Assembly: GCA_030613915.1 (NCBI GenBank)
Contig: JAUWKY010000091.1
Span: 1-8,076, forward strand
From: Syntrophobacterales bacterium
GTDB taxonomy: Bacteria; Desulfobacterota; Syntrophobacteria; BM002
DNA length: 8,076 nucleotides
Direction of reading: 5' to 3'
Each line of letters starts with the position of its first letter. Position 1 is the first letter of the stretch. The translations under genes were made by a program, and so were the position numbers. The notes under the pieces were generated by a model, which did no database searches, was not told the origin of the DNA, and saw only the letters and a list, made by a program, of their open reading frames with translations. Positions 1-5,217 of this stretch are shown in pieces.

Positions 1-49
1 CAAACTGCTCCAACTCCTTGGTAACCCTTTGTGGAATAGCAAAATCCAT
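1..49 (-). CDS. 5' end of a gene, possibly acyl-CoA dehydrogenase (partial)
   Basis: Only the first 16 codons are inside the window; they read MDFAIPQRVTKELEQF and continue past the left edge. The start is well supported: a GGAGG ribosome binding site (complement of 55-59) lies 5 nt before the ATG at 49-47. The MDF opening followed by an amphipathic helix rich in K, E and Q resembles the N-termini of many acyl-CoA dehydrogenases (flavoproteins that form the alpha,beta double bond of acyl-CoA). Sixteen residues cannot prove that, so the product is a guess from style, while the existence of a gene start is fairly secure. Its upstream region is occupied by the inverted-repeat element at 77-193. 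Confidence 0.45.
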   Translation of the reverse strand, partial: MDFAIPQRVTKELEQF

Positions 50-76
50 AACGTCCTCCATCTGACAAAGAGTGTA

Positions 77-193
77 TTTAATTAGTGTCCATCCAGAAAC
101 TCACCAAATCCCCTCCTCTCCGAGGCGTAGGCTCTACGAGCCAGAGGCCGCCAGGGGAGGGGAAAGGGTATTTGTGGATGAACGCTAATTAGT
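77..193. repeat. MITE-like inverted repeat, 117 bp (family A)
   Basis: The left arm (77-99) and the reverse complement of the right arm (171-193) agree at about 18 of 23 positions; both contain ATTAGyGTyCATCCA. Inside, CCCCTCC near 110-116 can pair with GGAGGGG near 156-162, and GGCTC-TAC-GAGCC forms a small apical hairpin. The whole unit could extrude as a cruciform or fold as RNA. It has no coding capacity. Nearly the same arm sequence recurs at 7599-7643, so this is a dispersed family. A non-autonomous transposable element is the simplest reading; no clear target-site duplication is visible. Confidence 0.6.
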
Positions 194-300
194 CTGTCGT
201 TAGTTAAAGAATATAATTATCTTCTCGGCTGCTAGCCACAATAAATCATCTTTCTCTTGCCAGAACTTGTTTTTCTGGGTATTTTTTCTGAGGCTAAGAG

Positions 301-497
301 CTAGCCCGGATACTTCATGAATCACTTGCTGCGACCACGGATATGGGCGTCCTTCCTGGCGTCCTCGGATGTCGGCCCCTGCGACGTACCGTTCAGGTAC
401 GCCTCGGAACCAACCCCGCGGTACCGCGGGACGGTTGCCAGGTGGCCCGCCCATCTTCGTGGTCTCGCGACAGCACTTCATGAAGTATCCGGGCTAG
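301..497. mobile_element. MITE-like element with perfect 21-bp terminal inverted repeats (family B)
   Basis: The first 21 bases (301-321, starting CTAGCCCGGATACTTC) are the exact reverse complement of the last 21 (477-497). The next 25-30 bases on each side also pair imperfectly (GACCACGGATATGGGCG against CGCCCATCTTCGTGGTC). The centre holds a perfect 16-bp palindrome, CCCGCGGTACCGCGGG (415-430). If the real ends are CCCGGATA/TATCCGGG, the flanking CTAG on each side could be a 4-bp target duplication, but CTAG is itself a palindrome, so this cannot be decided here. Only spurious frames cross it. The sequence is more GC-rich than its flanks. The parent insertion sequence is not identified from this window. 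Confidence 0.7.
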
Positions 498-510
498 GAG
501 AGGTGATGTC

Positions 511-705
511 ATGAGTGAAGAAATGGAATGCATGTGTCTGCAATGTGGAATATCCCTTCATCTTCCCGCCGAGTTGATTTCCCTGGAAGATCCTGCCAAT
601 ACCGAGGTGAAGCTGCTGAGTACTATCCATGTTTGTGAAAGTTGCGGCGGGTCGCTTGCTTTAGTGGGTAAGGTTGGAGATGAACCTCAATACAGATTAG
701 AATAA
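511..705 (+). CDS. Small zinc-ribbon protein, function unknown (64 aa)
   Basis: This 64-residue protein has two CxxC knuckles, C9-x2-C12 (plus C7) near the N-terminus and C42-x2-C45 followed by GG, about 30 residues apart. That layout is typical of a zinc ribbon holding one structural Zn(II). It has no signal peptide or membrane segment, so it is probably cytoplasmic. The ATG at 511 is preceded by GAGGTG at 500-505 with 5 nt spacing; another ATG at 506 is out of frame. The terminal inverted repeat of the element at 301-497 ends exactly where the ribosome binding site begins, so any native promoter has been displaced upstream or replaced. Its stop lies 6 bp from the stop of the convergent YkgJ-family gene. 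I do not recognise a named family; DNA binding, RNA binding or a protein-protein role are all possible. Confidence 0.65.
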   Translation: MSEEMECMCLQCGISLHLPAELISLEDPANTEVKLLSTIHVCESCGGSLALVGKVGDEPQYRLE

Positions 706-711
706 AAAATG

Positions 712-1068
712 TTAGAAAAATTTCTTTCTGTAAAGGTAGAAGATATCCTCCTCTGCATCTTCGTGTAAAAGGTTCAACGGCTTGACTCCCATCTTGCACG
801 AATAGTTGGGAGATGTGCCGTAGAGACGGCATATGAGCGGCCTGACAGGGTAGATTGAGCAGCCACCTTCTGAAAGGCTTTCATCAAGGTAAGGGCAGGT
901 GTGGCCCTTGGCCTCACCTGCTTGCATGGAATGTTCTCGAAAAAACGTTTTTATCCGTTCATCCTCCACCTTGGTTCTGGAAGGCACACCGAAGTTTTTG
1001 CAGCACTCATAGCACCCTTCAGTGCACATTAACTCTGGAATCAGATCATAGAGATCGTCAATATACAT
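712..1068 (-). CDS. YkgJ-family cysteine-cluster (putative Zn/Fe-chelating) protein
   Basis: The protein carries the YkgJ-type cysteine cluster. Numbered from the ATG start used here, it has C15-x3-C19-x2-C22-C23 near the N-terminus, then C58-P-Y-L, the block C70-SIYPVRPLIC80-R-LYG, and C91. The CxIYxxRPxxCR block is the family hallmark and is thought to bind a metal, zinc or an iron-sulfur centre; the physiological role is not established. The product is 118 residues. The start chosen is ATG at 1068, with GGAG 8 nt upstream and 29 nt after the ilvE stop. A longer version from a TTG at 1116 (134 aa) would overlap ilvE by 19 bp and has only a poorly spaced AGGA. It is the last gene of the gatB-mtnA-ilvE direction and converges on the zinc-ribbon gene. 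Confidence 0.85.
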   Translation of the reverse strand: MYIDDLYDLIPELMCTEGCYECCKNFGVPSRTKVEDERIKTFFREHSMQAGEAKGHTCPYLDESLSEGGCSIYPVRPLICRLYGTSPNYSCKMGVKPLNLLHEDAEEDIFYLYRKKFF

Positions 1069-1097
1069 ACTGGTTGCTCCATCGGATTTAGCAAGCC

Positions 1098-2015
1098 CTA
1101 CAAATATGTGAGCCAATGGCTGTAATCCTGCTTAGTACCCTTAACAACTTGGAAAAAAGTGTCCTGTAAAGTCCTGGTCAGAGGTCCAGGTAATCCCTCA
1201 CCAATGGTGCGGTTATCAACCTCACGAATTGGTGTGATTTCCGCTGCGGTTCCAGTAAAGAAGGCCTCGTTGGCCGCATAGAGATCGTCACGAGAAAACC
1301 TTTCCTCTTGTACTGCGAAGCCTAGGTCCCTGGCGATTGTGATTACGCAATCCCGGGTGATTCCGGGGAGGATGGAGGTGAGTGGTGGAGTTCTGAGCAC
1401 ACCTTTACGAACGATGAAAATATTCTCTCCGGTTCCCTCGCCAATGTACCCATCCGGGTCAAGCATGATGGCCTCATCGTAGCCGTCCGTGGTGACCTCA
1501 AGTTTGGCCAGTATGGAGTTAACGTAATTACCACACGTTTTGGTTTTAGTCATGAGGATGTTGGGATGGTGTCGAGTAAAAGATGAGACCTTAGCCCGAA
1601 TACCCTTGGTGAGGCCTTCTTCACCGAGATAAGCTCCCCAGGGCCAGGTGACGATGGAAACCCGTACGGGGTTGTCCTGTGGATGAAGCCCCATGGCACC
1701 CTCTCCAATGAAGGCAAGGGGTCTAATATATGCGGCCTTCTGCTCATTGGTCAGGAGGGTGTCCAGAATTGCCTGGGTTATTTCTTCCTGGCTGAAAGGC
1801 ATCTTCATGAACATGGAATGGGCAGAATTGAAAAAACGCTCCACATGTTCTGGCAGGCGAAAAACTGCAGAACGGCCGTCCTCGCACTCATAACAGCGGA
1901 TGCCCTCGAAAATCCCCAGGCCATAATGTAGCGTATGAGTAAGGATGTGGACGTTAGCGTCATCCCAGTCCACAAATTTGCCGTCGATCCAGATCTTCTT
2001 CGCTTTTTCCACCAT
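1098..2015 (-). CDS. ilvE: Branched-chain-amino-acid aminotransferase (EC 2.6.1.42)
   Basis: IlvE is a cytoplasmic fold-type IV PLP enzyme exchanging the amino group between glutamate and the keto acids of leucine, isoleucine and valine. The 305-residue length matches E. coli IlvE (309). Visible hallmarks are the N-terminal [13 protein letters not shown] and [14 protein letters not shown], the PLP lysine in [13 protein letters not shown] (K159 in this numbering), [27 protein letters not shown] and the C-terminal [16 protein letters not shown]. The ATG at 2015 is chosen because GAGGAG stands 8 nt upstream; an in-frame GTG at 2024 would overlap that site. It lies 93 nt downstream of mtnA on the same strand, separated by a heptad-repeat hairpin. 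Related aminotransferases can also convert ketomethylthiobutyrate to methionine, the last step of methionine salvage, so a dual role is plausible here (inference from the neighbour). Confidence 0.95.
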   Translation of the reverse strand: MVEKAKKIWIDGKFVDWDDANVHILTHTLHYGLGIFEGIRCYECEDGRSAVFRLPEHVERFFNSAHSMFMKMPFSQEEITQAILDTLLTNEQKAAYIRPLAFIGEGAMGLHPQDNPVRVSIVTWPWGAYLGEEGLTKGIRAKVSSFTRHHPNILMTKTKTCGNYVNSILAKLEVTTDGYDEAIMLDPDGYIGEGTGENIFIVRKGVLRTPPLTSILPGITRDCVITIARDLGFAVQEERFSRDDLYAANEAFFTGTAAEITPIREVDNRTIGEGLPGPLTRTLQDTFFQVVKGTKQDYSHWLTYL

Positions 2016-2036
2016 GGTTTTCACTCCTCTTTGTCA

Positions 2037-2114
2037 GCGCATAGCGCAAAGCGCAGAGCGCATAGCGTCGGAATGTAGAAGACACGCTTCTACGCCATGC
2101 ACTATGCGTTACGC
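2037..2114. repeat. Heptad repeat tract forming a long hairpin between mtnA and ilvE
   Basis: On the plus strand, 2037-2064 is four consecutive 7-mers of pattern GCGCANA, followed by GCG. Positions 2094-2114 are three more heptads ending in GC, in the opposite sense. Between them GTAGAAG (2075-2081) and CTTCTAC (2087-2093) pair with a 5-nt loop, and CGCATAG (2059-2065) pairs with CTATGCG (2102-2108). In the minus-strand transcript the structure spans the mtnA stop codon and ends just before the ilvE ribosome binding site. It lacks a U-run, so it looks more like an RNA-processing or polarity element, or a dispersed repeat, than an intrinsic terminator. Confidence 0.6.
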
Positions 2115-3146
2115 GTTTTTCATGGCTTTCAGTGCTTTACTAAAGGGCTTACGAGCTATGCCCTTCTCAGTGATGATTCCTGCAATAAATCGGTTCGGGG
2201 TAACATCGAATGCCGGGTTCCAGGCATTCACACCCGGTGGAGCGATGGCATGGCCAAGGCTGTGGGTGACCTCTCGAGGATCCCGCTCCTCAATGGGGAT
2301 ATCCTGTCCGGTGGCGACTGACAGATCCACCGTTGACAAGGGCGCAGCGACGTAGAATGGCACCTTGTTTTCTTTGGCCAAAACCGCCAGGGAATAGGTG
2401 CCGATCTTGTTGGCAATATCCCCATTGGCTGCGACCCGGTCAGCACCCACAACGACGAGTTGCACCTTCCCTTTACTCATGAAATAGCCGGCCATGCTGT
2501 CCGTGATTAGGGTCACCGGGATATTATCCTGTTGCAGTTCCCAAGCTGTGAGCCTGCTGCCTTGCAAGAAAGGTCGGGTTTCATCGGCAAGGACCCGAAT
2601 ATTCTTGCCCTCTTCCCACGCAGCCCGCACAACCCCCAGTGCAGTGCCGTAGCCCGCTGTGGCCAGAGCGCCGGCATTGCAATGGGTGAGCACGGTTGCC
2701 CCGTCCGGCACCACTATCTGGCCATGGTGGCCGATTGCTTTATTAATGGTCTGATCTTCGGCAAGAAGATGATCAGCCTTGCGACGGAGCAGGTTTTTTA
2801 ACTCCTCCACCGATGCCTGCGGGTGTTCTTTTAGTACCTCGAGCATGCTCTCGATGGCCCAGAAAAGGTTGCTGGCCGTGGGTCTGGCACCGGCCATTTG
2901 TTCACAGATACGCTGAAAGTGACGTTCAAACGTGGCACGGTTTTGGGCCTTGATTCGACGACCGCCTAGGGCGAGTCCCATGGCTGCGGCTACCCCGATG
3001 GCAGGCGCGCCGCGGATCACCATCTTACGAATAGCCTCGACAACCTGAGTTGGTGTCTTGCATACCACATAACTTTCTTTGAAGGGAAGCTTACGCTGGT
3101 CTATCATGACCACATGGTCGTCTTGCCAAGCAATTGTAGGTATCAT
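2109..3146 (-). CDS. mtnA: S-methyl-5-thioribose-1-phosphate isomerase (EC 5.3.1.23)
   Basis: MtnA converts 5-methylthioribose-1-phosphate to 5-methylthioribulose-1-phosphate, the entry into methionine salvage (and into the DHAP shunt in some bacteria). It belongs to the eIF2B alpha/beta/delta-like fold. The 345-residue length is normal. Diagnostic segments are [16 protein letters not shown] (42-57), [18 protein letters not shown] with the catalytic cysteine C156, [18 protein letters not shown] (187-204), [20 protein letters not shown] with the catalytic aspartate D236, and [13 protein letters not shown] followed by [11 protein letters not shown]. The alternative, an eIF2B-related ribose-1,5-bisphosphate isomerase, fits less well because the RGAPAIG and [10 protein letters not shown] blocks are of MtnA type. 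The ATG at 3146 has GGAG about 10 nt upstream. No other salvage gene (mtnB, mtnC, mtnK, mtnP) is in the window. Confidence 0.95.
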   Translation of the reverse strand: MIPTIAWQDDHVVMIDQRKLPFKESYVVCKTPTQVVEAIRKMVIRGAPAIGVAAAMGLALGGRRIKAQNRATFERHFQRICEQMAGARPTASNLFWAIESMLEVLKEHPQASVEELKNLLRRKADHLLAEDQTINKAIGHHGQIVVPDGATVLTHCNAGALATAGYGTALGVVRAAWEEGKNIRVLADETRPFLQGSRLTAWELQQDNIPVTLITDSMAGYFMSKGKVQLVVVGADRVAANGDIANKIGTYSLAVLAKENKVPFYVAAPLSTVDLSVATGQDIPIEERDPREVTHSLGHAIAPPGVNAWNPAFDVTPNRFIAGIITEKGIARKPFSKALKAMKNA

Positions 3147-3229
3147 ATGGTCTCAACTCCGATCTAAAAGATTTCGAAAGGCTGTGTGGCTTTGTTAGGG
3201 GGGGGATTTTAAAGGTAACATCACTGTGG

Positions 3230-4660
3230 TCAACCCTTCAACTTCTCCCTGAGGATTTCGTTGACTAGCTTGGGGTTGGCTTTGCCTTGGGTCTGCTTCA
3301 TGACCTGGCCGACGAAAAAACCCAAAAGTTTATCTTTTCCAGCATGGTATTCTTCAACCTGGTCGGGATGAGCAGTCAATACACTCTCTATAACCTTGCC
3401 AATTTCACCTTCGTCCGTCACCTGCTTGAGCCCCTTTTCCTCTACGATAGTTTCGGGGGGTTTGCCGGTGGCGTACATCTCCTCGAAAACACTCTTGGCA
3501 ATCTTGCCACTGATCACGTCCGCCTCTGTCATTTTGAGAAGATCAGCCAGTGCCTCTGGGGTCACAGGGCATTGGTGGATTTCTCGATCGTCGCGGTTCA
3601 GTTCCCTGAGCAGTTCTGCCATGATCCAGTTGCTCACCTTCTTGGCTTGGGGAAAGCGAGCCACACACGCCTCGAAGTAGGCGGCAAGATCCTTGCTACT
3701 CGTGAGCACAACTCCATCCTGCTCCGGCAACCCATACTCTTGGATGAACCGCGCCTTTTTGGCCTCAGGTAGCTCTGGCAGCTCGCTCCGAACATTCTCT
3801 ATCCACTCAGCGGTCACCACTACCGGCAGCAAATCAGGATCTGGGAAGTACCGGTAGTCATGCGCTTCTTCCTTACCGCGCATGCCATGAGTGACGCCTT
3901 TGTCGCTGTCCCACAACCGGGTTTCCTGAACAATTGTACCCCCCTGTTCAAGAATTGCTCGCTGCCTCTTGATTTCATATTCAAGGGCCCGCTGCACGAA
4001 ACGGAAGGAGTTCATGTTCTTCAGCTCTGTTTTGACGCCTAAGCTTACTGAACCCACCGGACGTAAGGAAATATTGGCGTCGCAGCGCAAGCTTCCCTCC
4101 TCCATATTTCCGTCGCAGATGTCCAAGTAACGGGCGATATCCCGTAGCTTTTTCAAGTAAGTGGATGCCTCCTCCGGGGTTCTCAGATCAGGTTCGCTGA
4201 CGATTTCAATGAGAGGCACTCCTGTGCGGTTAAGGTCTACATAGCTGAATGGTTGGGTTTTATCATGTATCAGTTTGCCGGCGTCTTCCTCGAGGTGGAT
4301 GCGAGTTATTCCGATCCGTTTGTTCTCACCATTTATTTCAATGTCTATCCAGCCATGCTCCGCCACCGGTAGTTCGTACTGTGAGATCTGATATCCTTTG
4401 GGTAGGTCCGGGTAGAAATAGTTTTTTCGAGCAAACCGGCTGGTGCGAGCAATGCTGCAGTGGGTGGCCAGGGCCAGCCGTATGGTGTACTCCACCACGG
4501 TGCGATTGAGAACCGGGAGCACGCCTGGCATGCCAAGGCAAACAGGGCAGGTGTGGGTGTTCGGAGCCGCCCCGAATGTGGTGGAACAACCGCAAAAGAT
4601 CTTGCTGTCGGTTAATAGTTGGGCGTGAACTTCGAGGCCGATTACCGTTTCGAATTCCAT
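3230..4660 (-). CDS. gatB: Asp-tRNA(Asn)/Glu-tRNA(Gln) amidotransferase subunit B
   Basis: GatB is the kinase and tRNA-binding subunit of the GatCAB complex, which converts Glu-tRNA(Gln) and/or Asp-tRNA(Asn) to the amidated forms. The 476-residue product is of normal length. It opens with the family signature [14 protein letters not shown], followed by the zinc site C23-x-C25 and C38-x2-C41 ([17 protein letters not shown]). Further hallmarks are [76 protein letters not shown] and [10 protein letters not shown]. The C-terminal YqeY-like domain ends with [23 protein letters not shown] at 4660 is chosen (AGGA 6 nt upstream); an in-frame GTG at 4678 would add six residues not expected in the family. 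gatA and gatC are not adjacent. It is the probable first gene of the gatB-mtnA-ilvE-ykgJ run, 83 nt before mtnA. Confidence 0.97.
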   Translation of the reverse strand: MEFETVIGLEVHAQLLTDSKIFCGCSTTFGAAPNTHTCPVCLGMPGVLPVLNRTVVEYTIRLALATHCSIARTSRFARKNYFYPDLPKGYQISQYELPVAEHGWIDIEINGENKRIGITRIHLEEDAGKLIHDKTQPFSYVDLNRTGVPLIEIVSEPDLRTPEEASTYLKKLRDIARYLDICDGNMEEGSLRCDANISLRPVGSVSLGVKTELKNMNSFRFVQRALEYEIKRQRAILEQGGTIVQETRLWDSDKGVTHGMRGKEEAHDYRYFPDPDLLPVVVTAEWIENVRSELPELPEAKKARFIQEYGLPEQDGVVLTSSKDLAAYFEACVARFPQAKKVSNWIMAELLRELNRDDREIHQCPVTPEALADLLKMTEADVISGKIAKSVFEEMYATGKPPETIVEEKGLKQVTDEGEIGKVIESVLTAHPDQVEEYHAGKDKLLGFFVGQVMKQTQGKANPKLVNEILREKLKG

Positions 4661-4699
4661 GGGACTTCCTATTGACACACTGGACTACGCAAGCATATT

Positions 4700-4729
4700 T
4701 CTATAACACCAAACGGGGTGAAAGGGCAA
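4700..4729 (-). promoter_or_regulatory. Possible sigma-70-type promoter of the gatB operon
   Basis: On the minus strand TTGCCC (complement of 4724-4729) is followed after 18 nt by TATAGA (complement of 4700-4705). This would start transcription near 4693 and give a leader of roughly 30 nt before the gatB ATG at 4660. Both boxes are imperfect and the spacing is one above optimal, so this is a candidate only. Confidence 0.35.
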
Positions 4730-4781
4730 GCTTGTAGCCGGCGGGAAAGGGGGCGGAAACTAGGTCACAATTAGCCGAACC

Positions 4782-4904
4782 CGTCATTCCGGACGAGCGC
4801 CGCTTCGCGGAGCGAGATCCGGAATCCAGTTAATTTTCAATATAATCAAACTTTCTCTGGATCCCGGCTCGCGTCCCGCTTTGCGGGACTTGGCCGGGAT
4901 GACG
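4782..4904. repeat. Nested palindromic intergenic repeat (GTCATTCCGG...CCGGGATGAC type)
   Basis: The ends CGTCATTCCGG (4782-4792) and CCGGGATGACG (4894-4904) pair with one mismatch. An inner pair, CCGGAATCCAG and CTGGATCCCGG, also pairs with one mismatch across an AT-rich centre. Each half has its own hairpin: CCGC-TTC-GCGG on the left and a perfect 7-bp stem, GTCCCGC-TTT-GCGGGAC (4873-4889), on the right. Repeats with these CTGGAT/GATGACG blocks are widespread between genes in many proteobacteria. No protein is encoded. Confidence 0.65.
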
Positions 4905-4978
4905 AATTCAGACACAGTCTCTTGAGGGGATAGGGAATAGGTAGTTATCTTGCGGAGCTCAATAAATAGGCGTTTATC

Positions 4979-5132
4979 GAATATCGAATCCGCCTCCGGC
5001 GGAAACAGCAGAAATTATTGAAAGAAATAAGAAAATGTTTTTCACTTCGATATTCTGCGGTTCCTTGTTCTGCGGTTCTGCTGTTCATATTCTCGACGAC
5101 TAGATAGCTGATGGTTGAATGCTGAGCGCTAG
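4979..5132. repeat. Patchwork of short 7-8 nt tandem and inverted repeats
   Basis: TTCTGCGGTTC occurs at 5053-5063 and 5068-5078 with a 15-bp period. On the complementary strand the tract reads as 7-8 nt units each beginning GAA. Three heptads ending in TGA with pattern NNGyTGA follow at 5105-5125. Exact inverted pairs are GAATATCGAA (4979-4988) with TTCGATATTC (5046-5055), and AACAGCAGAA (5004-5013) with TTCTGCTGTT (5076-5085). A small hairpin TCCGCC-TCC-GGCGGA lies between the left arms. A 75-codon minus-strand frame (5172-4945) runs through it and is judged spurious. Confidence 0.55.
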
Positions 5133-5217
5133 CCGGGGAGACTGGATCCTGCGGTCTTGTAACCCCTTCCAATGCAGCCCCAAGCCGGGTCCTTTGGAGC
5201 CGGATTCTTTGCTGGAT

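Larger units (their letters stand above)
50..510. other. Intergenic region carrying two inverted-repeat elements
   Basis: This 461-nt spacer separates the left-edge minus-strand gene from the plus-strand zinc-ribbon gene, so it should hold divergent promoters. Most of it is repeat DNA (77-193 and 301-497). The AT-rich stretch 194-300 shows no convincing promoter pair or gene. A 93-codon minus-strand frame (481-200) runs through the second element and out of it, and looks like a by-product of the repeat. Confidence 0.6.
4661..5217. other. Repeat-rich spacer between the HEAT gene and gatB
   Basis: This 557-nt stretch holds no credible gene. It contains, in order, a possible gatB promoter (4700-4729), a nested palindromic repeat (4782-4904) and a patchwork of 7-8 nt repeats (about 4979-5132). 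Positions 5133-5217, just after the HEAT gene stop, show no hairpin followed by a U-run on the minus strand, so no intrinsic terminator for the HEAT gene is evident. Confidence 0.6.

Noticed and set aside
200..481. 93-codon minus-strand open frame through the 301-497 element
   Set aside because: It starts inside the inverted-repeat element and runs into AT-rich flank; its composition follows the repeat and it has no ribosome binding site of note.
704..729. Weak AT-rich hairpin with a T-run between the convergent stops
   Set aside because: AGAAA/TTTCT gives only a 5-bp AT-rich stem and overlaps the end of the YkgJ gene; too weak to call an intrinsic terminator.
1069..1116. Upstream extension of the YkgJ gene from a TTG codon
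   Set aside because: It would overlap ilvE and has a poorly spaced ribosome binding site, while the ATG at 1068 has a well-spaced GGAG; not excluded entirely.
2037..2114. CRISPR-like array
   Set aside because: Repeats are only 7 bp, with no spacers of regular length and no cas genes.
3287..3772. 161-codon plus-strand open frame
   Set aside because: It is antisense to the C-terminal part of gatB, which is unmistakable.
4945..5172. 75-codon minus-strand open frame
   Set aside because: It is a translation of the 7-8 nt repeat patchwork and has no protein-like pattern beyond the repeat.
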